A DNA stretch of 24,153 nt from Candidatus Bipolaricaulota bacterium (GCA_025057405.1 JANWXV010000001.1:1-24153), one strand, 5' to 3'. Positions 1 through 7,519 are shown, counted from the first letter of the stretch. The notes: generated by a model not told the origin, from the letters alone. Program-made: numbers and translations.

Positions 1-636
1 GCGCAAGAGGGCCAGATCGGTATCGTCAATCTCGAATTTGCTCAGCGGCTTCTGCGCACGCAGGGGGTCGAGCGCGTCATCGTTCAGCTTCAAGAGATAG
101 ACCAAGCCGAAGCGTTCGCCCAAGAGCTGCGGGCGAAGCTGGCAGCAAGGGGGATCGCGCTGGACGCGCGCCCGTGGCAGAAGCTCACGACGTTCTACGA
201 TTCGATCCGGGCCTTCTGGGGCGTCTTCGCGGCGTTTACGACGATGGGGGTCTTCGTGCTCGTCCTCTTCAGCGTCTTAGAAGTTTTAACGATGTCGTTC
301 TTGGAGCGCACCCGCGAGGTGGGCACGATCCGGGCCATCGGCACCACCCGCGCTCAGGTCTTTCGGGTCTTCTTGACCGAGGGGCTGATCTTGGGACTGT
401 TGGGAGGAGCGCTGGGAGTAGCAGCGGGAGCGCTCTTGGGGACTTGGATCAACGGGGCCAACGTTCTCTGGCTGCCGCCGGGAGCCATTGATCCCGTGCC
501 CGTGCGAATCGCTGTCAATCTCTCTGTGGGCGTTGTGCCGTTCTTGACAGCGCTGATCTCGACGTTCTTGGGCACGCTCTATCCGGCGTGGAAGACCGCA
601 CGAGCTAATATTGTCGAGGCATTGAGCTACGTCTAA
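1..636 (+). CDS. ABC transporter permease, FtsX/MacB-type, C-terminal part (5' end outside window)
   Basis: The reading frame is open from the first base and ends with TAA at 634-636, leaving 211 residues; the N-terminus lies outside the window. The first ~70 visible residues look like the end of a periplasmic domain. After that come three hydrophobic segments (roughly residues 75-98, 118-142 and 172-195). The cytoplasmic loop after the first segment contains ERTREVGTIRAIGTTRAQV, the coupling-helix signature of FtsX-domain permeases (LolC/LolE/MacB). The protein ends with the usual short basic tail after the last helix (PAWKTARANIVEALSYV). The next gene encodes a LolA-like carrier, so a role in moving lipoproteins or lipids from inner to outer membrane is likely by family and context. 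The exact substrate is inferred. The partner ATPase gene is not in view. Confidence 0.88.
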   Translation, partial: AQEGQIGIVNLEFAQRLLRTQGVERVIVQLQEIDQAEAFAQELRAKLAARGIALDARPWQKLTTFYDSIRAFWGVFAAFTTMGVFVLVLFSVLEVLTMSFLERTREVGTIRAIGTTRAQVFRVFLTEGLILGLLGGALGVAAGALLGTWINGANVLWLPPGAIDPVPVRIAVNLSVGVVPFLTALISTFLGTLYPAWKTARANIVEALSYV

Positions 637-654
637 ACAAAGGAGTGAAAGAGT

Positions 655-1413
655 ATGAAGAGACTTTGGAAGTCGGTCTTAGGCGTTGTCGCGGTGGCGT
701 TTCTGATCGGATTGGCTTCGGTGGGGCAGCAGGCGCCCACGGATGAACAGCTTCTCGAAGCGTTGGACAAAGCGCGCTTTGTCGAGGCCACGTCGTTTAC
801 GATGACGGTCGAAGTCGTGGCTGATAGACCCGATGGCACCAAGCAGGCGGTCGTGCAGCTCTATTTCAAAGAGATCAATAAGAAGCGCTACGCGCGCATC
901 GAGTTCTTAGCTCCCGAAGACCTCAAGGGGCAAGTCTATGTGAGCACTCCTGATGGGGTCTTCTTCTGGCAGCCGGGGCTGGCGACCCCCTTAAAAGTGA
1001 GCGGTCGGCAGCAAGTCTTTGGCGATTCGAGCGTTGCTGAAACCGTAGGCATCCAATTCAAGGGCGACTATAAGATAAGAACCCGAAAAGACGTAACGCT
1101 GCCGGGGAATAGGCCCGCTTGGGAACTCGACCTCGAAGCGACCGACAAGAGTGTAGCGTTTCAGCGGGCGACCGTGACGGCCGAGAGGGCCACGTTGCGC
1201 CCGGTCAGAGCACGACTCTTCGCCCTGAGCGGCGATCCCCTCAACGACGTGAGCTACCAAGAGTACGCTCTTTTAGAGAAAGACGAGTACGTCAAGAAAC
1301 AGCTGATCGAGAATCAGCTCATTAAGACGAACAAGACGCTCTTGACGATCACCAAGATCGAAGCGAAAGATCTCCCGAACGATCTGTTTGACCCCAGCAG
1401 ATTGGGGAAGTGA
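655..1413 (+). CDS. LolA-like outer membrane lipoprotein-sorting family protein
   Basis: This is a 252-residue exported protein. A signal peptide is evident (MKRLWKS, a hydrophobic stretch to about residue 22, then a polar start of the mature chain). The region with LAPEDLKGQVYV and VSGRQQVFGDSSVAE resembles the LolA_like family (TP0789 type, annotated as outer membrane lipoprotein-sorting proteins). Members form a half beta-barrel that carries lipidated cargo through the periplasm. The start is fixed by AGGAG at 641-645, nine bases before the ATG. The gene follows an FtsX-type permease by 18 nt, a common pairing for this family. Its stop overlaps the start of the HEAT-repeat gene. Which cargo it carries is not visible. 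Confidence 0.8.
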   Translation: MKRLWKSVLGVVAVAFLIGLASVGQQAPTDEQLLEALDKARFVEATSFTMTVEVVADRPDGTKQAVVQLYFKEINKKRYARIEFLAPEDLKGQVYVSTPDGVFFWQPGLATPLKVSGRQQVFGDSSVAETVGIQFKGDYKIRTRKDVTLPGNRPAWELDLEATDKSVAFQRATVTAERATLRPVRARLFALSGDPLNDVSYQEYALLEKDEYVKKQLIENQLIKTNKTLLTITKIEAKDLPNDLFDPSRLGK

Positions 1414-3011
1414 GCGACGTGCGCGTGCGATGGGCGCTGGGAGCGTTGCTCTTGAGTGTAGCTGCGATGGGCCAGGAGGCCCCATCGCTCGATAGACTTG
1501 TAGAGCTGAAGCGCGAGGCGCTCGCGGTCTTCTCGCAGATACTCACAGAGGGGATCGCTGCGGAGCGCCTCAGCGCCGTGAACAGTTTGGTTCGCAACGG
1601 CGACGACTCGGTTGTTCTGTTGCTCGCGGAGCGTTTGCTTAACGATGAAGCCTCGTTTGTGCGGCGAGGGGCGGCTGTTGGGCTGGGGCGCTTTCGCTCA
1701 CAAGAGGCGCAAAGAGCCTTGCGTCGCGCTGCGCTCTCTGATGAGATCGCCAGCATTCGTTGGGACGCGGCGCTCTCGTTGAAAGATTCTGACGTCATTC
1801 TCGCGCTGCTGAGCCAGCGCGAGACGCTGGCAGCGGCGGCGCTCTCGCTGCAAGAGTCGGCAGCGCGTCTGCCGGGGGCGATCTGGCCCTCGGTGGAAGT
1901 CGCGTTGCTGCGTGCGTTTCCCGATGGCGAGAGCTTTAACGTCGTCGAGCGCGCCGCGATGCTGAAAGCGTTGGCACAGCTTGGCTCGCTCGGCGCTGTA
2001 GATCGTCTCCGTGCGACCCTCGCTGATAGCCAAGAAGACCCGTTTGTGCGCGGCGCCGCGGCGTTTGCGCTGGGAGTGCTGGGCGTGCGCAACGCCGTGC
2101 CGGAGCTGATTTCAGCATTGCGCACAGAGTCTGATTCGATACAAGTCGGAGCAGCGACGGCTTTGGGATATCTGCGCGAGCCAAGCGCCGTTGAGCCGCT
2201 AATCGCGCTTTTACAGACGGGGCGCTCGCCACAGGCGCGCGTGGCCGCGGCCGAAGCCCTCGGGGCCTTTGGCTCGCGAGCTGCTTCGGCTCTCGCGCAA
2301 GCGCTCTTGACCGATCCCGGCCCAACGGTGCGCCAAGCGGCTCTGCGCGGGCTTGCCCAGACCAGAAGCGCCGAGGCGACTCAAGCCGTGTTCGCGTTCT
2401 TACAGAGCGGGTATCTGCAAGGCTGCGATCCGAGCGCGTGCGGGAGCTTAGCGCTGGAGACGCTGCGCGCTCTCGCGACGCTCGGCCAAGCGCAGCTGGC
2501 CCTGCAAGTGGCGCAAGCGACGCTCAACGCCCTGCGCGAGGCGCTTCCGTTTCTCTTTGTCTTCGCCGAACTGGACTTGGTGAGAACCCTAAGCGCGGTG
2601 GGGCGGGTCGCGCCAGAGCTGTTTGACGCGCTGGTGCGCGACCAAAGTCCGTTTGTGCGTGCGCTGGGGGTTGCTGCTTATGCGAGCGTCTATCAAGCCG
2701 AAGCGCGAGCGACGCTTCTTCGATATGTCTCCGACGAGAATACGTTGGTGCGTCGGGCTGCGCTGGAAGGGCTGGCTCCGTGGGCCACCTCGGACGACAC
2801 CGAGCTGTTCGCTCGGTTTGTCACCAACAGCGATCCGCGCACTCGTGTCGCAGCGCTCTCGGCCCTGGCGCGCGCGGGCGATGCGCGGGCGCTCGTGCCG
2901 TTGCGTCAGGCCCTGAACGCTCAAAGCTCTTCGGTCCGTCTAGACGCTGCCGGTGCCGCCTTGGCCTTTGCGATCCGCTGGAGCAAAACCCCTTCGTCCT
3001 CTGTGCCTTAG
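1410..3011 (+). CDS. Exported HEAT-repeat protein
   Basis: The 533-residue product has an N-terminal hydrophobic segment (WALGALLLSVAAMG) that reads as a signal peptide. It then consists almost entirely of ~30-residue HEAT/PBS-lyase-type helical repeats. Recurrent cores include VRGAAAFALGVLG, VGAATALGYL, ARVAAAEALGAFGS and VRQAALRGLAQT. Such repeats form an alpha-solenoid used as a protein-binding scaffold; no catalytic motif is seen. The GTG at 1410 overlaps the preceding TGA (GTGA), but GGGGA at 1404-1408 is too close to it. GTG at 1419 has better spacing, gives a cleaner signal peptide (MRVRWALGALL) and may be the true start. The tight link to the LolA-like gene suggests an accessory role in the same envelope process (inference). 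Confidence 0.8.
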   Translation: MSDVRVRWALGALLLSVAAMGQEAPSLDRLVELKREALAVFSQILTEGIAAERLSAVNSLVRNGDDSVVLLLAERLLNDEASFVRRGAAVGLGRFRSQEAQRALRRAALSDEIASIRWDAALSLKDSDVILALLSQRETLAAAALSLQESAARLPGAIWPSVEVALLRAFPDGESFNVVERAAMLKALAQLGSLGAVDRLRATLADSQEDPFVRGAAAFALGVLGVRNAVPELISALRTESDSIQVGAATALGYLREPSAVEPLIALLQTGRSPQARVAAAEALGAFGSRAASALAQALLTDPGPTVRQAALRGLAQTRSAEATQAVFAFLQSGYLQGCDPSACGSLALETLRALATLGQAQLALQVAQATLNALREALPFLFVFAELDLVRTLSAVGRVAPELFDALVRDQSPFVRALGVAAYASVYQAEARATLLRYVSDENTLVRRAALEGLAPWATSDDTELFARFVTNSDPRTRVAALSALARAGDARALVPLRQALNAQSSSVRLDAAGAALAFAIRWSKTPSSSVP

Positions 3012-3012
3012 T

Positions 3013-3474
3013 ATGCCCAAGATTTATAAGCTTTCGCGCACCCAAGTCGTGCCCGCGGATCTCGATAGAGTCTGGGAGTTCTTCGCCACGCCGCGCAACT
3101 TGAACGAGCTGACCCCGCCAGAGATGCACTTTGCTATTCTCTCAGGAGCGCAGGAGCCGATGTACACGGGGCAGCTCATCGAGTATCGGATTCGGCTTGT
3201 GCCCGGCGTTGTCGTCTCGTGGCTGACGGAGATCGTTCACGTCGAGCCGAAACGTCGTTTCATTGACGAGCAACGCTTTGGCCCCTATCAATTTTGGTAC
3301 CACGAGCATCGCTTCGAGCCGACCCAAGACGGAACGCGCATCGAAGACCACGTCACGTACGCGTTGCCCCTTGGAATAATCGGCGAGATGATGCACGCGC
3401 TTTGGGTGCGCCCGCGCCTAGAAGCGATCTTTGACTTTCGCGCGCACGCGATAGCCAAGATCTTTCCCGCCTAA
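3013..3474 (+). CDS. SRPBCC-superfamily (START/cyclase-like) ligand-binding protein
   Basis: This is a 153-residue soluble protein. Its N-terminal half reads VPADLDRVWEFFATPRNLNELTPPEMHF, the pattern typical of small SRPBCC proteins related to polyketide cyclase/dehydrase. A central arginine/tryptophan-rich beta region follows (VVVSWLTEIVHVEP, FGPYQFWYHEHRFEP), then the C-terminal helix FDFRAHAIAKIF. The fold makes a deep hydrophobic pocket; the ligand cannot be told. The ATG lies one base after the stop of the HEAT-repeat gene and no good ribosome-binding site is visible, so translation is probably coupled. The stop TAA (3472-3474) overlaps the stop of rplM on the other strand. Confidence 0.75.
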   Translation: MPKIYKLSRTQVVPADLDRVWEFFATPRNLNELTPPEMHFAILSGAQEPMYTGQLIEYRIRLVPGVVVSWLTEIVHVEPKRRFIDEQRFGPYQFWYHEHRFEPTQDGTRIEDHVTYALPLGIIGEMMHALWVRPRLEAIFDFRAHAIAKIFPA

Positions 3475-3914
3475 AGACGAATCGGGGTAGGGTTCTGAAT
3501 CTGATGGGGATGCTCCGGCCCCGGATAGATCTTCAGTTTCTTGAGCATCCGGCGCCCTAGGACAGTCTTAGGGAGCATATTGCGCACGGCTTCTTCTAAC
3601 GGCTTAGCGGGATGGCGCTCGATCATCTCCGAGAACGTCCACGAGCGTAGCCCCCCCGGATAACGCGAATAGTGATAATAGATCTTCTGTTCGGGCTTCT
3701 TCCCCGTCAGTTTGATCTCTTTGGCGTTGATGACCACGACGTAGTCGCCCACGTCTACGTGAGGAGTATAGCTGGGCTTGTGCTTGCCCATGAGAATCTT
3801 AGCGATCTGGGAGGCCAAGCGCCCCAGCGTCTTACCGCGGGCATCTACCACCACCCAGTTGCGCTGAAAGCGCTTATTTAAATCTTCTCTTTTCATCAAG
3901 GTCGTATGCTGCAT
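3471..3914 (-). CDS. rplM: 50S ribosomal protein L13
   Basis: The 147-residue protein matches uL13 throughout: WVVVDARGKTLGRLAS near the start, then GKHKPSYTPHVDVGDYVVVINA, KIYYHYSRYPGG and the RNMLPKTVLGRRMLKKLKIY core, with the family's length. L13 is an early assembly protein of the large subunit that binds 23S rRNA. The start is supported by GGAG on the minus strand (3925-3922), seven bases before the ATG. In many bacteria rplM is followed by rpsI (S9), or lies downstream of rplQ. Here it stands alone, points away from rpsL and ends inside the stop codon of a converging gene, so rpsI must be elsewhere. Its own promoter is described separately. Confidence 0.97.
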   Translation of the reverse strand: MQHTTLMKREDLNKRFQRNWVVVDARGKTLGRLASQIAKILMGKHKPSYTPHVDVGDYVVVINAKEIKLTGKKPEQKIYYHYSRYPGGLRSWTFSEMIERHPAKPLEEAVRNMLPKTVLGRRMLKKLKIYPGPEHPHQIQNPTPIRL

Positions 3915-3983
3915 AAGAGTTCTCCTTCTCTATAATAAATTCTAAAGCAAAGCGACCGGTTGCATGGGCGCTGAGAATATGCT

Positions 3984-4012
3984 ATCATAGCACAACCGGG
4001 AACGTCTTGCAA
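3984..4012 (-). promoter_or_regulatory. Predicted sigma70-type promoter of rplM
   Basis: Read on the minus strand there is TTGCAA (4012-4007), a 17-bp spacer and TATGAT (3989-3984). The spacer ends in TGC, so the -10 is of the extended type. Transcription should start near 3977, giving a leader of about 62 nt before the rplM ATG. The -10 matches 5 of 6 consensus bases and the -35 matches 4 of 6. Position directly upstream of a highly expressed gene supports the call; it is unproven. Confidence 0.7.
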
Positions 4013-4023
4013 AGAAGATGCCC

Positions 4024-4052
4024 TTGACGATGCAGGGACGATGGTTTATAAT
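4024..4052 (+). promoter_or_regulatory. Predicted main promoter of the 33-gene ribosomal protein cluster
   Basis: TTGACG (4024-4029) and a perfect TATAAT (4047-4052) are separated by exactly 17 bp, which is 11 of 12 consensus positions. The predicted start is near 4059, about 136 nt upstream of the rpsL ATG. This is by far the best promoter-like site seen, and it stands before the first gene of the cluster, as expected for a strong growth-rate-controlled operon. It lies 11 bp from the -35 box of the divergent rplM promoter. Confidence 0.8.
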
Positions 4053-4054
4053 AA

Positions 4055-4070
4055 CCCCTGCGTTTAGGGG
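4055..4070. promoter_or_regulatory. Small inverted repeat across the predicted transcription start
   Basis: CCCCT (4055-4059) and AGGGG (4066-4070) form a 5-bp inverted repeat with a 6-base centre, starting two bases after the -10 box. It spans the predicted start site, so its left arm would be mostly untranscribed. It could be an operator or have no function. Confidence 0.35.
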
Positions 4071-4112
4071 ATCGCTTTAACTCTTCGGCTGACGATCTCT
4101 CGCACAATCCAT

Positions 4113-4158
4113 CTCGCCCGGTTGGGAGGTCTCTTCTAGAGAGACCGGACGCGGCGAG
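4113..4158 (+). promoter_or_regulatory. Two-tier stem-loop in the rpsL leader
   Basis: An inner stem pairs GGTCTCT (4128-4134) with AGAGACC (4140-4146) around a 5-nt loop. An outer stem pairs CTCGCC (4113-4118) with GGCGAG (4153-4158). Asymmetric unpaired bases lie between the two stems. The structure ends 36 nt before the rpsL ATG. No U-run follows, so it is not a standard intrinsic terminator. It is a candidate ribosomal-protein binding site or mRNA-stabilising leader. The Shine-Dalgarno GAGGAG (4181-4186) lies outside the structure. Confidence 0.5.
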
Positions 4159-4194
4159 CAATGGAGATCAATCGGAATAAGAGGAGCATAGAGT

Positions 4195-4587
4195 ATGCCG
4201 ACGATCAATCAATTGGTGCGCTACGGGCGCACCCAGATCAAGAAGATCAACCGTCGTTCGCTGGCGCTGGGACACTGCCCACAGAAGCGCGGCGTCTGTG
4301 TGCGCGTCTTCACCAAGACGCCGAAAAAGCCCAACTCGGCGCTGCGCAAAGTGGCCCGCGTCCGTTTGAGCAACAAGCAGATGGTCACGGCTTATATCGG
4401 CGGTGAGGGCCATAATCTCCAAGAGCACTCGATGGTCTTGGTGCGCGGCGGGCGCGTGAAAGACTTGCCCGGCGTCAACTATCACATTGTGCGCGGGGCG
4501 CTCGACTGCGCCGGCGTCGAAGGGCGCAAGCGCGGGCGCTCCAAGTACGGGGTGAAGAGTTCGGCCACGGCCGCGCCCGCAAAATAG
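4195..4587 (+). CDS. rpsL: 30S ribosomal protein S12
   Basis: The 130-residue protein is unmistakable uS12: PTINQLVR, CPQKRGVCVRVFTKTPKKPNSALRK, IGGEGHNLQEHS and RGGRVKDLPGVNYHIVRGALD. S12 sits at the decoding centre and affects accuracy. The two lysines at classical streptomycin-resistance positions (in PKKPNS and RVKDLPG) are the wild-type residues. The aspartate of DLPGV, methylthiolated by RimO in E. coli, is present. A short Ala-rich tail (SSATAAPAK) ends the protein. GAGGAG at 4181-4186 sets the start. It is the first gene of the cluster. Confidence 0.98.
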   Translation: MPTINQLVRYGRTQIKKINRRSLALGHCPQKRGVCVRVFTKTPKKPNSALRKVARVRLSNKQMVTAYIGGEGHNLQEHSMVLVRGGRVKDLPGVNYHIVRGALDCAGVEGRKRGRSKYGVKSSATAAPAK

Positions 4588-4629
4588 TCTTATGAGAGCG
4601 AAAATCTGAACTCAAGGACGGAATCAGCG

Positions 4630-5109
4630 ATGAATCAGCATCCTATGGAACGCGTCATCCCGGGACGGTATCCGACGCCCGATGTCCGTTACAACAGCAG
4701 AATGGTAGAAAAGCTGATTAATTACGTTACAAAAGAGGGCAAGAAGTCTATAGCTCGCAAGATCGTCTATGAAGCGTTGGATATTCTTAAAGAGAAGACG
4801 GGGGAGCAGCCGTTAGAGGTCTTTTACAAAGCTCTGAACAATCTCATGCCCAAGCTGGAGACGCGCTCGCGCCGCGTCGGCGGTTCGTCGTATCAGATCC
4901 CCTATGAGGTCCCCGAGGAGCGCCAGCGTACGTTAGCGCTGCGGTGGCTCGTCGGGGCTGCGCGCAACCGACGCGAACACTCGATGGCGGCACGCTTGGC
5001 TGCCGAGATGCTCGACGCCCTCAAAAACCAGGGCGAGGCCATCAAAAAACGCGAAGAGACCCACCGCATGGCCGAATCCAACCGCGCCTTCGCCCACTAC
5101 CGTTGGTAG
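4630..5109 (+). CDS. rpsG: 30S ribosomal protein S7
   Basis: The 159-residue protein matches uS7: RMVEKLINYVTKEGKKSIA, a central FYKALNNLMPKLETRSRRVGG, then ALRWLVGAARNR and the AFAHYRW C-terminus. S7 nucleates assembly of the 30S head and is the translational repressor of the str operon in E. coli. AAGGA at about 4613-4617 precedes the first ATG; a second in-frame ATG five codons later (4645) is a possible alternative. The 42-nt space after rpsL is the largest in the whole cluster. It is where E. coli S7 binds its mRNA, but no matching structure is evident here. Confidence 0.97.
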   Translation: MNQHPMERVIPGRYPTPDVRYNSRMVEKLINYVTKEGKKSIARKIVYEALDILKEKTGEQPLEVFYKALNNLMPKLETRSRRVGGSSYQIPYEVPEERQRTLALRWLVGAARNRREHSMAARLAAEMLDALKNQGEAIKKREETHRMAESNRAFAHYRW

Positions 5110-5121
5110 GTCGATCCCCCT

Positions 5122-7209
5122 ATGAAAGCCCTCGGATACAACCTCGACAAGATTCGCAACATCGGAGTCATCGCCCACATTGACGCGGGCAAGACGACTA
5201 CTACGGAGCGCTTGCTCTTCTACACCGGGCGGATTCACGATATTGGCGACGTGGACGAGGGCGACACCGAGATGGACTGGATGCCCCAGGAGCGCGAGCG
5301 CGGCATCACGATCACGTCTGCCGCGACAACTTGCTTCTGGCGCGACCATCAGATCAATATCATAGACACCCCCGGTCACGTGGACTTCACCGCCGAGGTC
5401 GAGCGCTCGCTCAGAGTCCTCGACGGGGCTGTGACCGTCTTCTCTGGCGTCGATGGCGTCGAGCCGCAATCCGAACAGGTCTGGCGCCAAGCCGATAAAT
5501 ACGGAACTCCCCGCATCGCGTATATCAATAAAATGGACCGAATCGGCGCTAACTTCAAAGCCGCCGTCGAGTCTATGGTGCAGAAGCTGGGGGTGCGCCC
5601 GCTGCCCTTGCAGTTGCCCTACGGCGAAGGCGACCAGTTCGGCGGCGTCCTAGATCTGATTAAACAGAAGCTTATTATCTGGGACCCAAACTCCAAGGGA
5701 GCCAAGTTCGAATATCGAGAGATCCCCAAGGAGTATCTGGACGACGTCCAAGCCTATCGCGAAAAGATTTTAGAGAGCATCTCCGAAGTGGACGAAGAGA
5801 TTTTAACGAAATTTTTAGAAGGGCAGCCGATCTCGGAGGCCGAGATCCATCGCGGCGTGCGCCAGGCTTGTATTCGCCGAGAGTTTGTGCCCGTCGTCTG
5901 TGGCTCCTCGCTCAACAATATCGGCATTCAGCCGCTCTTAGACGCGATTGTGGACTATCTGCCCAGCCCGCTTGACCGCAGCTTCATCGAGGGCTTAGCG
6001 CCCAACGGCACGGGTGAATCTGCGAAGCAGCAGCGCCGCCCCACCCCCGATGAACCCCTCGCGGCGCTCGCCTTTAAAGTCCAGACCGACGAATACACCG
6101 GGCGCTTGGTCTATGTGCGCGTCTATTCTGGAAAGCTAGAGAAAGGCTCGTATGTCTATAACAGCACCACGGGCAAGACCGAGCGCATCGCCCGCATCTT
6201 TCATATGCACGCCAACAAGCGCACCGAAGTAGACGCCGTCACCGCGGGCAACATCGCGGCGGTCGTCGGCCCTAAAGAGTTGGTCACCGGCGACACGATC
6301 TGTGATCCGGAGAACCCGATTGTGCTGGAGAAGATCGAGTTCCCCGAGCCGGTCGTCACCGCTGCGATTGAACCCAAATCCGACGCCGATGAAGATAGAC
6401 TGAGCGAAGCCCTCTACAAACTCACCCAAGAAGACCCGACCTTCCGATATAACGTAGACCCCGAAACGAATCAGATGGTCATCTCCGGCATGGGGGAGCT
6501 GCACTTAGAGATTATCTTTGACCGTCTGAAGCGGGAGTTCCGCGTCGAAGCGAATATGGGCAATCCCCAGGTGGCCTATCGCGAGACGCTGGCCGAGTCG
6601 GTCGAAGTCGAGGAGAAGTTCGTCAAGCAGACGGGCGGGCGCGGGCAATACGCCCATGTCTGTCTGCGCTTTGAGCCGCTGCCGCGCGGTCAGGGCTTTG
6701 AGTTCGTAGATGAGATCAAGGGGGGGATCATCCCCCGGGAGTTTATCCCCGCGGTGCAGAAGGGCATCGAAGAGTCTCTCTCGAGCGGCCCCTTGGGAGG
6801 ATTCCCGATTGTAGATATTCGCGCTACGCTCTTTTACGGGTCGTATCACGCTGTAGATTCCAGCGAGATCGCCTTCAAGACCGCCGCGGCGCGCGCGCTC
6901 ACCCAAGCCTTCGAGAGGGCGAAAACCCATCTGCTCGAACCCATTATGACCGTCGAGGTCGTCACCCCGGAAGAGTACGTCGGGGAGGTCATTACGGATT
7001 TGCAGTCGCGGCGCTCGCAGATTACTTCTATGGAAGTGCGCAACAACGCTCAGATTATCGAAGCCTTAGTGCCGTTGGCCGAGACGTTTGGCTATGCTAC
7101 GCAGTTGCGCTCGATCTCCCAAGGCCGCGCGTCTTATCACATGCAGTTCTCGCACTACGAGATCGTTCCGGCATCGATTAAAGAAGAAGTCCTGAAGGGG
7201 AGAACGTAA
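5122..7209 (+). CDS. fusA: Translation elongation factor G
   Basis: The 695-residue GTPase drives tRNA-mRNA translocation. The G domain is complete: AHIDAGKT (18-25), the switch region with RERGITI (58-64), DTPGHVD (82-88) and NKMD (136-139). Later domains show the KQTGGRGQYAHV stretch and the domain IV tip loop with YGSYHAVDSSE. Length and motifs are standard for canonical EF-G rather than the EF-G2 or TetM branches. The start lies 12 nt after rpsG with only a weak Shine-Dalgarno site (AGGT), suggesting coupling to rpsG. In most bacteria tuf follows; here rpsJ begins one base after the stop. Confidence 0.97.
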   Translation: MKALGYNLDKIRNIGVIAHIDAGKTTTTERLLFYTGRIHDIGDVDEGDTEMDWMPQERERGITITSAATTCFWRDHQINIIDTPGHVDFTAEVERSLRVLDGAVTVFSGVDGVEPQSEQVWRQADKYGTPRIAYINKMDRIGANFKAAVESMVQKLGVRPLPLQLPYGEGDQFGGVLDLIKQKLIIWDPNSKGAKFEYREIPKEYLDDVQAYREKILESISEVDEEILTKFLEGQPISEAEIHRGVRQACIRREFVPVVCGSSLNNIGIQPLLDAIVDYLPSPLDRSFIEGLAPNGTGESAKQQRRPTPDEPLAALAFKVQTDEYTGRLVYVRVYSGKLEKGSYVYNSTTGKTERIARIFHMHANKRTEVDAVTAGNIAAVVGPKELVTGDTICDPENPIVLEKIEFPEPVVTAAIEPKSDADEDRLSEALYKLTQEDPTFRYNVDPETNQMVISGMGELHLEIIFDRLKREFRVEANMGNPQVAYRETLAESVEVEEKFVKQTGGRGQYAHVCLRFEPLPRGQGFEFVDEIKGGIIPREFIPAVQKGIEESLSSGPLGGFPIVDIRATLFYGSYHAVDSSEIAFKTAAARALTQAFERAKTHLLEPIMTVEVVTPEEYVGEVITDLQSRRSQITSMEVRNNAQIIEALVPLAETFGYATQLRSISQGRASYHMQFSHYEIVPASIKEEVLKGRT

Positions 7210-7210
7210 G

Positions 7211-7519
7211 ATGGCACGAGAGAAGATTCGCATACGATTAAGAGGCTACGATCACGAGCTGGTGGACGATGCGACCCGTAAGATCGTCAAGACCGCCCAA
7301 GAGACACGAGCGAAAGTGATCGGGCCGATCCCGTTGCCCACGGAGATCCATCGCTACACGGTGTTGCGGTCTCCGCACGTCAACAAGAAATCAATGGAGC
7401 ACTTTGAGCGCCGGGTTCATAAGCGCTTGATTGACATCAAAGAGCCGACATCGGAGACGATCAACGCGCTGATGGATATTCAGTTGCCCGCGGGCATTGA
7501 CATCGAGGTGAAGCTGTGA
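7211..7519 (+). CDS. rpsJ: 30S ribosomal protein S10 (NusE)
   Basis: The 102-residue protein is uS10: KIRIRLRGYDHELVDDA, GPIPLPTEIHRYTVLRSPHV, KSMEHFERRVHKRLIDI and a C-terminus of the LPAGIDIEVKL type. S10 is part of the 30S head and, as NusE, joins NusB in transcription antitermination. It is the usual first gene of the S10 operon. Here only one base separates it from fusA, so the str and S10 operons are continuous. Its TGA overlaps the rplC ATG by one base. Confidence 0.97.
   Translation: MAREKIRIRLRGYDHELVDDATRKIVKTAQETRAKVIGPIPLPTEIHRYTVLRSPHVNKKSMEHFERRVHKRLIDIKEPTSETINALMDIQLPAGIDIEVKL

Noticed and set aside
1349..2125. A 258-codon minus-strand open frame inside the HEAT-repeat gene
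   Set aside because: The Ser/Arg/Ala-rich product is the antisense of regular Ala/Leu/Arg-rich repeats; no ribosome-binding site or family features.
3915..3976. A structured L13-type leader before rplM
   Set aside because: Only weak pairings (such as AGCG with CGCT) are visible in the 62-nt leader, not enough to call a regulatory RNA.
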